The notes beneath the pieces are model-generated. The model made no database searches, was not told the origin of the DNA, and worked only from the letters and a program-made list of their open reading frames with translations. Shown piece after piece: positions 1 through 5,563 of a stretch of 6,340 nucleotides of DNA (the stretch's first letter is position 1; each line of letters opens with the position of its first letter). The DNA is from Pseudomonadota bacterium (lineage in GTDB: Bacteria > Pseudomonadota > Alphaproteobacteria > Sphingomonadales > Sphingomonadaceae). The stretch covers positions 1 through 6,340 of the forward strand of contig JARXKO010000089.1 in the NCBI GenBank assembly GCA_030271595.1, read 5' to 3'. The position numbers and the translations under genes were made by a program.

Positions 1-239
1 AGGAGCACTGAAAATGGCAGGAAGCGTGACACCAGCAGCGGGATCCGCAGTCCGACATAGCGCCACAGCTCGGCATCGCCATTGCCGTGGACGGCGAGAA
101 TCTTGCCGCTTTCGCCCAGGAGGTCGAGGGCCATGAGGATCAGCACCAGCGCGACCAGAACCGCCAGGCTGCGGGTGAGGAACAGCCGGACGAGATAAAA
201 AGCGATCTGGCGCGATGGAAAGAAGCCGAGGTTGATCAT
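1..239 (-). CDS. lptG: LptG, LPS export permease subunit (partial, N-terminal part only)
   Basis: Only the first 79 codons are present; the gene runs off the left edge. The protein starts MINLGFFPSRQIAFYLVRLF, followed by a hydrophobic segment (about residues 22-42, rich in L/V/A) that ends in a MALDLLGESGKI-type stretch. This is the usual beginning of the YjgP/YjgQ permease family: a short cytoplasmic N-terminus, then TM1 and an acidic/Gly turn. LptG pairs with LptF as the membrane half of the LptB2FG ABC transporter, which extracts lipopolysaccharide from the outer leaflet of the inner membrane. The ATG (237-239) overlaps the TGA of lptF (236-238) as ATGA, so translation is probably coupled and the two subunits made in equal amounts. 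The call as LptG rather than a second LptF rests on its position after lptF and on the pairing. The transmembrane helices beyond TM1, the periplasmic domain and the C-terminus are outside the window. Confidence 0.85.
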   Translation of the reverse strand, partial: MINLGFFPSRQIAFYLVRLFLTRSLAVLVALVLILMALDLLGESGKILAVHGNGDAELWRYVGLRIPLLVSRFLPFSVL

Positions 240-1459
240 GCGGCGCGCGGCTTGGGCATCAGGCCGCGGACGAGCCGCGCGGCGCGGTCGGCCGCTCTCT
301 CGAGCGCGCCGATCGGCTGGCCACCGGGCTTGTGGGCAAGGACATGGTACATCCAGGCGATCATCGCGCTGAACACCAGCAGCGGCACCCACAAGGCAAC
401 CAGCGGATTGAACTGTCCGTTGGTCCCGGCCTGCTGCGCATATTGGTTGATCTTGTGATAGGCGACGACGGTCAGGATGGCGACGAAGATGCCAAGCGCC
501 GAAGAGCTGCGCTTGGGCGGGACCGCAAGCGCCACCGCCAGCAACGGCAGAAGCAGCATCATCAGGACCTCGACCAGGCGGAAGTTGAAGCCCGATTGAG
601 CCTCGAGCAATTGATGGCGGTCGCGGGCGGCGCCGCCGTAGCCAAGCCGCCACAGCTCATGGAGGTAGATTTCGTCCGATCCGTTCCCGCCGCGGTGGCG
701 GAATTGGTCGATCGCCGGAAGGTTGATAGGCAAATCGTAACTGTCGAAGGCGAGCGTCCGCGGGGCGGCGAACTTCGGGCTGTCCTGGATCAGCCGGCCC
801 TTGGTCAGCCGGAACAGGATGGTGTCGGGATCGTCGGTTGAAAGAAAGCGGCCCTGTTCGGCGGTCGCGGCGATGCTCATCCCATTGGCCTGGTCGGTCT
901 GGACGAAAATCCCGTGGAGCCGGGTGCCCTGGTCCTCGCTGCGGTCGATGCGCAGGGTCAGTTTCTTGCCCAGCTGGTTGAACTCACCGACCTTGATCGC
1001 CGCGCCCAGCGCTCCCGATTTCAGCTCGTAGCGCAGCGATTCGTAGCGATATTCGGTATAGGGCTCGAGATAGCCGACAATGCCAAGATTGAGCAGCATC
1101 ATCGGAACCGCATAGAAATAAGGCACTCGAAGCAGACGGCCGAAGCCGAAGCCGATGCCGCGCAAGGCGTCAAGCTCCGAAGACAGAGCGAGCTTGCGGA
1201 ACGCGAGCAGGATTCCGAGCATCAGCCCGATCGGGATTCCGAGCGAGAGATATTCGGGCAGCAGATTGGCGAGCATTCGCCAGACCACGCCGACCGGGCC
1301 GCCGGCGGCGACGACGAACTGGAACAGGCGCAGCATCTTGTCGAGGACGAGGAGCATTGCTGCAAGCACCAGCGAACCGATCAGCGGGACCGCGATCGAG
1401 CGCGCGAGATAGCGGTCAATGAGGCCAATGCGGCGCAATTTTGGTCGTCCCACCACCAT
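236..1459 (-). CDS. lptF: LptF, LPS export permease subunit (LptF/LptG family)
   Basis: A complete 407-residue protein, a normal length for the YjgP/YjgQ (LptF/LptG) family. After a basic start and the motif IDRYLAR (14-20) come hydrophobic segments at about 21-40, 65-88 and 112-131. A polar, beta-rich periplasmic region follows (about 135-285; the LptA/C-like jellyroll of this family). Three more hydrophobic segments lie at about 295-313, 320-336 and 352-374. The stretch ALSSELDALRGIGFG (91-105) corresponds to the family's cytoplasmic coupling element after TM2, which contacts the LptB ATPase. With LptG and LptB it would move LPS, or another lipid-anchored glycan, from the inner membrane to the Lpt bridge. 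The ATG at 1457-1459 is the first start in the open frame; no strong Shine-Dalgarno sequence is seen before it. The stop overlaps the lptG start. The gene is divergent from the lipid-kinase gene. In a sphingolipid-making bacterium the natural cargo is an open question. Confidence 0.92.
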   Translation of the reverse strand: MVVGRPKLRRIGLIDRYLARSIAVPLIGSLVLAAMLLVLDKMLRLFQFVVAAGGPVGVVWRMLANLLPEYLSLGIPIGLMLGILLAFRKLALSSELDALRGIGFGFGRLLRVPYFYAVPMMLLNLGIVGYLEPYTEYRYESLRYELKSGALGAAIKVGEFNQLGKKLTLRIDRSEDQGTRLHGIFVQTDQANGMSIAATAEQGRFLSTDDPDTILFRLTKGRLIQDSPKFAAPRTLAFDSYDLPINLPAIDQFRHRGGNGSDEIYLHELWRLGYGGAARDRHQLLEAQSGFNFRLVEVLMMLLLPLLAVALAVPPKRSSSALGIFVAILTVVAYHKINQYAQQAGTNGQFNPLVALWVPLLVFSAMIAWMYHVLAHKPGGQPIGALERAADRAARLVRGLMPKPRAA

Positions 1460-1616
1460 GATTTGGCCGCAAAGGCAGCCGACAGGGGTCCGTCTATAGC
1501 GAACCGGCCCATAGATTCATGATGAAATCGCGCCCGAGCCCGACAAAGCTGTCCGCCACCGACCGCGGTCGCGGCCGCGCGGCCGTGCGCGCGCCGCTGA
1601 TCGCCAGGCCAAAGCG
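1460..1616. promoter_or_regulatory. Divergent intergenic region between lptF and the lipid-kinase gene
   Basis: These 157 bases separate two divergent genes, so promoters for both directions are expected here. No convincing -35/-10 pair was found on either strand. The palindromic hexamer CTATAG at 1494-1499 could act as a -10-like element in both directions, but it has no good -35 partner at 16-18 bp. The right half is very G/C-rich and includes a perfect 10-bp palindrome, CGCGGCCGCG (1570-1579), which could fold in RNA just before the kinase start. From 1519 the region is also open as a small reading frame, listed separately. The regulatory role is inferred from gene orientation, not from a recognised site. 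Confidence 0.4.
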
Positions 1617-1620
1617 GTGA
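1519..1620 (+). CDS. Possible small basic ORF (33 aa) overlapping the lipid-kinase start
   Basis: ATG ATG at 1519-1524 opens a 33-codon frame ending in TGA at 1618-1620. The TGA overlaps the GTG start of the lipid kinase as GTGA. The peptide begins MMKSRPSPTKLSA and ends APLIARPKR. It has ten Lys/Arg residues and only one acidic residue, no membrane segment and no domain I recognise. By my count about 28 of 33 third codon positions are G or C, as in real genes of this window, whereas the kinase frame read backwards through the same bases is much poorer at third positions. No clear Shine-Dalgarno sequence precedes the ATG. It could be a translated leader that delivers ribosomes to the weak GTG start by coupling, or a chance frame in a G/C-rich leader. 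The overlap geometry is the main argument for it. Confidence 0.3.
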   Translation: MMKSRPSPTKLSATDRGRGRAAVRAPLIARPKR

Positions 1621-2594
1621 TCGAACGGCCGCGGATCGCGCTTCTGTCCAACCCCCGATCGACCGGCAATATCGCGCAGCTGCCGCGGATCCGCGAATAT
1701 TGCGCCGAACACCCGGACATCTTCCATTACGAGGTCGAGCATGCCTGGCAGATCGGCGAGGCGATGCGGACCATCGCCCGGGTCCGGCCCAAGGTGCTTG
1801 CGATCAACGGTGGCGACGGCACCGTCCAGGCGGCCCTGACCGAACTGTATAACGGCGACCATTTCGGCGCCGAACGCCCGCCGGTGGCGGTGCTCCCGAG
1901 CGGCAAGACCAACCTCATCGCGCTTGACCTGGGCGCTCGCGGCGACCCGATCGAGGCGCTCGAGCGGCTGATCGAGCTGGCTCGCGGCGACCTCAAGTCC
2001 GCAACCGTCCCGCGCGAGCTAATCGCGCTGCGCAGCGGATCCAGCGATCGGCCGGTGATCGGCATGTTTCTTGGCGGCGCGGGGCTCGCCGACACGATGC
2101 TTTATTGCCGCGAAAAGATTTACCCGCTCGGCCTGCCCAATGGCCTGTCCCATGCGCTGACCGGGCTGGCACTGCTGGCCAAGATCATCTTGCGGATGAA
2201 ATCCAGCCTCCTTCCGCCCGACCTCCGGCCGATGGCCGTGTCGATGAGCGAAACCGGGGGCATGATCAGCGGACGCTATTCGCTGCTCGCGGTCACGACA
2301 CTCGAAAAATTGCTGCTCTCGGTGGAGCTTGCCGGCGAACGGCGCGGAGCCTTGAAGTTCCTCGCCATCGAAGAGACCGCGAGCTCGATGTTCCGTGCCT
2401 TTTTCGCCTCGCTCGCTGGCAAATTGGGCCGCTCGAAAGTCCGCGGTGTCCATTTCGAGGAAACCGACGAGATTACCATCGAGGGCGAAAGCTCGAAACT
2501 GATCCTCGACGGGGAGACTTTCAGCGCCGAGCTTGGAAGTCCGATCAACCTGCGTTCGGCCACGCCGCTGTCGTTCGTCAAACTGGCGGCTTGA
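1617..2594 (+). CDS. Diacylglycerol-kinase-family lipid kinase (DAGK/LCB5/YegS type)
   Basis: A 325-residue soluble protein of typical length for the DAGK_cat/LCB5/YegS superfamily, whose members phosphorylate a hydroxyl on diacylglycerol, sphingoid base or ceramide using ATP. The N-terminal catalytic domain shows the opening strand RIALLSNPRSTGN (6-18), the nucleotide-binding GGDGT (65-69) and the second glycine-rich loop LPSGKTN (93-99). The C-terminal beta-sandwich domain carries LILDGE (295-300), the DGE motif expected of the family. The second loop is unusual: bacterial DgkB/YegS-type enzymes usually have GTxNDFA-like sequences, but here it reads GKTNLIA. GTG at 1617 is the only start codon in the upstream open frame (open back to 1515), so the start is well fixed; CCAGG at about 1604-1608 may be a weak ribosome site. 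The Tam41-like gene follows on the same strand. The substrate is not determined by sequence: diacylglycerol is the default, and ceramide is plausible because spt is nearby. Confidence 0.85.
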   Translation: MIERPRIALLSNPRSTGNIAQLPRIREYCAEHPDIFHYEVEHAWQIGEAMRTIARVRPKVLAINGGDGTVQAALTELYNGDHFGAERPPVAVLPSGKTNLIALDLGARGDPIEALERLIELARGDLKSATVPRELIALRSGSSDRPVIGMFLGGAGLADTMLYCREKIYPLGLPNGLSHALTGLALLAKIILRMKSSLLPPDLRPMAVSMSETGGMISGRYSLLAVTTLEKLLLSVELAGERRGALKFLAIEETASSMFRAFFASLAGKLGRSKVRGVHFEETDEITIEGESSKLILDGETFSAELGSPINLRSATPLSFVKLAA

Positions 2595-2605
2595 ATAAAT
2601 TCATT

Positions 2606-2688
2606 CGTCATTGCGAGCGCGAACGAAGCAATCCGCAATGGAGCGTGGAGGGCTGGATTGCCGCGCGCCCGCGGCGCTCGCAATGACG
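2606..2688. repeat. 83-bp palindromic dispersed-type repeat (CGTCATTGCGAG family)
   Basis: The element is bounded by perfect 15-bp inverted repeats: CGTCATTGCGAGCGC at 2606-2620 and its complement at 2674-2688. A nested second pair, GCAATCC (2628-2634) and GGATTGC (2655-2661), encloses a 20-base centre, so transcript or single strand could fold into a long interrupted hairpin. Palindromes with CGTCATTGCGAG termini are, from memory, common dispersed repeats in Alphaproteobacteria and some other Gram-negatives; only one copy is in this window. It fills most of the 103-bp gap between the kinase stop and the next start. Removing it would leave about 20 bp, a normal within-operon spacing, so insertion into an existing operon junction is likely. 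Its right arm contains an in-frame ATG (2683), and its last base is the first base of the GGAAGG ribosome site of the next gene. Confidence 0.85.
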
Positions 2689-2697
2689 GAAGGTCAG

Positions 2698-3564
2698 ATG
2701 AGCAATCTTGTCCACCTTGTCGGCGCGGAGCTGGGGCTGCCGGCGGACCCGCGGGTAGTCGCGGTCGCGCGCGCGATCGCCGCTCAATATGGCCCAGCCA
2801 GCAGGGCGGTGCTGTTCTATGGGTCGTGCCTGCGCGAATCCGAACTCGACGGGCGGATGCTCGATTTCTACTTGATCGTGTCCGATTACCGGGCCGCTTT
2901 TCGCAGCACCTGGCTGGCCGCCGCCAATGCCCTGATCCCGCCCAATGTCTTTTATTTCGAACATGACCGCCTGGTCGCCAAATATGCCGTGTTGAGCGAA
3001 GCGGACTTCGCGCGTTTGTGCGGTCCTGAAACCTCGAACGTCTCGGTATGGGCGCGGTTCGCCCAGCCGGCGCGGCTGGTGTGGGCCGCGGATTCGGGCG
3101 CGCGCGATTGCGCCGTGGCAGCGATCGAGCAATCAGCGCCGACCCTTCTTGCGGCTGCTGGAGAACATACCGGCGAAGCACCGCTCGACTGGTGGCGGCG
3201 GGCCTTCGCGCTGACCTATTCGGCCGAGCTGCGCGCCGAGCGCGCCGGCCGGGCGGCGTCGGTCGTCGATCTCGATCCTGCACGCTATGCGCTTTTCTCA
3301 AACCCCGCGATCGCCGTCGCCAGGAAGCTCCGTGGGAAGGTCTCGACGCGCTGGCGCTGGCGCCGGTTCGAAGGCAAGGGCCTGTCGGTGATTCGCCTCG
3401 CCAAGGCCAGCCTGACCTTTGCCGGCGGCCCCGAATACATCGCCTGGAAGATCAACCGCCACGCCGGAACCGCGATCGAGCTCAAACCGTGGCAGCGGCG
3501 CCATCCACTGCTTGCCGCGCTCAGCCTTTTGCCGCGGCTCTTGAAGTCCGGGGCGGTTCGCTAG
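2698..3564 (+). CDS. Tam41/Mmp37-like nucleotidyltransferase, probable CDP-lipid (CDP-diacylglycerol-type) synthase
   Basis: A 288-residue protein that resembles the mitochondrial Tam41 (Mmp37) phosphatidate cytidylyltransferase family in the order of its motifs. The nucleotidyltransferase loop VLFYGSCL lies at 38-45 (family: YGSG), followed by the acidic strand RMLDFYLIV (53-61; family M-I/L-D-F/L). KYAVLS is at 95-100 (family KYGVxS), and WARFAQPARLV at 118-128 matches the family's YVAGRLxKPVxI. The C-terminal part is basic and amphipathic (EYIAWKINRHAG at 246-257, then [14 protein letters not shown]), which suits peripheral membrane binding. Tam41 enzymes make CDP-diacylglycerol from phosphatidic acid and CTP, unlike the multi-spanning CdsA. 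The start chosen is ATG 2698, four bases after GGAAGG (2688-2693). Earlier in-frame starts (ATG 2683, TTG 2611) lie inside the palindromic repeat and would add repeat-encoded residues. The preceding lipid kinase could supply the phosphorylated lipid substrate. The last 44 bp overlap the hybrid kinase gene on the other strand. The family call comes from remembered motifs. Confidence 0.72.
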   Translation: MSNLVHLVGAELGLPADPRVVAVARAIAAQYGPASRAVLFYGSCLRESELDGRMLDFYLIVSDYRAAFRSTWLAAANALIPPNVFYFEHDRLVAKYAVLSEADFARLCGPETSNVSVWARFAQPARLVWAADSGARDCAVAAIEQSAPTLLAAAGEHTGEAPLDWWRRAFALTYSAELRAERAGRAASVVDLDPARYALFSNPAIAVARKLRGKVSTRWRWRRFEGKGLSVIRLAKASLTFAGGPEYIAWKINRHAGTAIELKPWQRRHPLLAALSLLPRLLKSGAVR

Positions 3565-5506
3565 CACCGCGCATTAGCGCCGCCGCGACCGCGGTTGCAA
3601 GCGCGCCGACGGTGAACGGCTTGCGCAGCAATTCGTAGCCGCGCAGTTCATCGCTTTCGCCCTCGCCGACATAGCCGGTTACGAACAGCACCGCGAAGTC
3701 GCGGTCCTCGGTGCTCTTCAAATGCTTGATCAGCTCGGGGCCGGTCATTTCGGGCATGACGACATCGCTGATGACGAGGTCGAACTGGCGGCTTCTGAAC
3801 AGCTCGATGGCCTCGGCGCCGCTGCCGCACGAGACCGGTTCATAATCGAGATCCTCGAGCGCCCCGATGGTCGCCGTGCGCACCCGGGGATCGTCCTCGA
3901 CCAACAGGATTCGGGCGCCGGCGACGTGGATGTCGCCCTCGCTCGCCTGGGCCGAAGGATGAAGCCGGATTTCGGCCACCGCTTCGGTCCGCGGCAGATA
4001 GAGCGAGACCGTGGTGCCCTTGCCGACCGTGCTTTCGATCCCGACTTCGCCCTCCGACTGGTGGGCGAAACCGAAGATCTGGCTGAGCCCGAGCCCGGTG
4101 CCCTTGCCCACCGGCTTGGTCGTGAAAAAGGGCTCGAACGCGCGGTCGAGCACTTCGGGGCTCATTCCGCAGCCGGTATCGGCGACGCTGATGCGGACAT
4201 AATCGCCGGCCTGGATGTCGCCGACCTGATTGGCCGCGAGCGTGACATTGCGGCTGGCGAGGTTGAGCACGCCCTGGCCATCCATCGCGTCGCGCGCATT
4301 GACCGCGAGGTTGAGAATCGCATTTTCAAGCTGATGCGGGTCGACGTATGTCGGCCAGGTCGCGGGGTCGAGGTCGATCCTGACCGTGATCCGTTCGCCC
4401 AATGTGCGGTCGAGCAAATCGCTCATCCCGCCGATCAGTTCGCGGCTGTCGACCCGTTCGGGCAGCAACGGCTCGGAACGGGCGAAGGACAGCAAGCGGC
4501 GGGTCAAGGCGGCGGCGCGAGTGGCGCCTTCCATGGCATTGTTGAGGTGCATTCCGACTTCGCGGCGGGGGCCATTGAGGCGGCGCAGCGCAAGGTCGAT
4601 CCCGCCCACGACGACGGCCAGCATGTTATTGAAATCGTGGGCAATACCGCCGGTCAGCTGGCCCACCGCTTCCATTTTCTGGACCTGGCGCAATTGGGCT
4701 TCGGCGGCCTCGCGCTCGGCGGCTTCGGCCTTGAGTGCGTGGTTCGCCTCCCACAGCTCCTGAGTACGTTCGCGAACCTTGGTCTCGAGCAGCTCGGCGC
4801 GCTCGGATTCGTTTTCCGCCTGGCGCCTCGATGCCGCATTCTGGCGCAGCGCCTGGACCGCGACCACGCCAAGGAACACCGCGCCAAGCCCGATGACCAC
4901 CCCGAGCAAGCTCAGATATTGGGTGAAGCGGTCGGCCTCGTCGGAGAAGATCTGGCTCTGTTCGATCCGAGCGCGCAATGCGACGCGCTCGCTCGCGGTG
5001 ATTTCGTTGAGCTTGCTGTCGAGCCGGCCCAGAGTCCCCGAGCGCCCGGCCTGGTAGAAATAGCCGATCCCGCTCTGGTCCTTGCGCTGGATTGCGGCGC
5101 GCGCGGCAAGCGCTAGCTCGGCCCCACGGATCCGGTAGATCTCCTGTAGCTGCCCAATCCGCCGCTCCTGTGCGGGATCGTCGCGGAGCAGATTCTTGAG
5201 CTGGCTGATCTGATAGCCGGCGAGTTCCCAGTCATTCGCGTACATGCTGCCGCTGGTCTTCACGTCCTCGTCGAGAACGAAGCGGGCGAGGGAGGCTTCG
5301 GAGCGCGAGATGTTGGTGCTGACGTTGCGGACGCTCAGCGCGACGTCATAGGATCGGCGCTCCGCGGACAAAGCCTTTTCGCGCTCGTCATTGGCGAAGG
5401 CGACGAGGAACACCATCCCCATCAGGATCAGCGCCGCGAGCAATCCTACCGCCGCCGCTCCGCCGCGGCGCCAGTCGAACCCCAGCTCCTCCCCATCGCC
5501 AAACAT
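3521..5506 (-). CDS. CHASE3-domain hybrid sensor histidine kinase with C-terminal receiver
   Basis: A 661-residue inner-membrane sensor kinase. Domain order: TM1 (about 17-37); a periplasmic helical CHASE3 region (about 40-195) with repeated Arg/Glu-rich helices; TM2 (about 198-219); a coiled coil (about 222-275); a HisKA dimerisation domain with the phospho-accepting His290 in [11 protein letters not shown]; an ATPase domain with N box [14 protein letters not shown] (395-408), G1 DTGCGM (443-448), FEPFFTTKP (457-465) and G2 GKGTGLGLS (467-475); and a receiver (about 530-643) with acidic residues 537-539, phospho-accepting Asp581, Thr610 and Lys629 in RKPF. All key catalytic residues are present, so an internal His-to-Asp relay is expected. 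No separate response regulator is adjacent, so the output is unknown. ATG 5506 was chosen as start; an in-frame TTG at 5527 would add seven residues, and neither has a good ribosome site. It lies 57 bp after spt on the same strand, so co-transcription is possible. Confidence 0.92.
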   Translation of the reverse strand: MFGDGEELGFDWRRGGAAAVGLLAALILMGMVFLVAFANDEREKALSAERRSYDVALSVRNVSTNISRSEASLARFVLDEDVKTSGSMYANDWELAGYQISQLKNLLRDDPAQERRIGQLQEIYRIRGAELALAARAAIQRKDQSGIGYFYQAGRSGTLGRLDSKLNEITASERVALRARIEQSQIFSDEADRFTQYLSLLGVVIGLGAVFLGVVAVQALRQNAASRRQAENESERAELLETKVRERTQELWEANHALKAEAAEREAAEAQLRQVQKMEAVGQLTGGIAHDFNNMLAVVVGGIDLALRRLNGPRREVGMHLNNAMEGATRAAALTRRLLSFARSEPLLPERVDSRELIGGMSDLLDRTLGERITVRIDLDPATWPTYVDPHQLENAILNLAVNARDAMDGQGVLNLASRNVTLAANQVGDIQAGDYVRISVADTGCGMSPEVLDRAFEPFFTTKPVGKGTGLGLSQIFGFAHQSEGEVGIESTVGKGTTVSLYLPRTEAVAEIRLHPSAQASEGDIHVAGARILLVEDDPRVRTATIGALEDLDYEPVSCGSGAEAIELFRSRQFDLVISDVVMPEMTGPELIKHLKSTEDRDFAVLFVTGYVGEGESDELRGYELLRKPFTVGALATAVAAALMRGASEPPRTSRAAAKG

Positions 5507-5563
5507 GGCCGCCAGTCTAGACTGCAAGGAGGCGGGCGAAAACCCGAATGTTCGCCGGGCGAC

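Noticed and set aside
1493..1500. TCTATAGC as a promoter -10 element for either divergent gene
   Set aside because: No acceptable -35 element is at the right distance on either strand; TTGGCC at 1463-1468 would need a 24-bp spacer.
914..1522. A 202-codon plus-strand open frame antisense to lptF
   Set aside because: It is a shadow of lptF with a Glu/Asp/Gln-rich, domain-free translation; lptF has the expected membrane topology and the ATGA junction with lptG.
1570..1579. Perfect palindrome CGCGGCCGCG before the lipid kinase, considered as an operator
   Set aside because: It consists only of G and C in a very G/C-rich leader, matches no operator I know and has no second copy; noted only as a possible RNA fold.
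2606..2688. The palindrome as a CRISPR unit, attachment site or insertion-sequence remnant
   Set aside because: There is only one unit, no spacers, no target-site duplication that I can see, and no transposase or integrase gene in the window. A dispersed palindromic repeat explains it better.
2276..3301. A 341-codon open frame on the minus strand across the lipid-kinase 3' end, the repeat and the Tam41-like gene
   Set aside because: The translation is Arg/Pro/Ala-rich with no recognisable motif, and it runs opposite two genes with clear family motifs.
3722..5116. A 464-codon open frame on the plus strand across the hybrid kinase gene
   Set aside because: It is wholly antisense to a protein with intact histidine-kinase and receiver motifs. 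Its translation is low-complexity (rich in A, D, R, G) with no domain. Long antisense frames are common in G/C-rich genes.
5526..5532. A perfect Shine-Dalgarno-like AAGGAGG on the plus strand
   Set aside because: The nearest plus-strand ATG (5548) is 15 bases away and opens only 7 codons. The genes on both sides are on the minus strand, where this reads as CCTCCTT.
5535..5556. Inverted repeat GGCGAA/TTCGCC with a 10-base loop between spt and the hybrid kinase, considered as a terminator
   Set aside because: The stem is only 6 bp, there is no U-tract on the minus strand, and such short pairs arise easily in this base composition.
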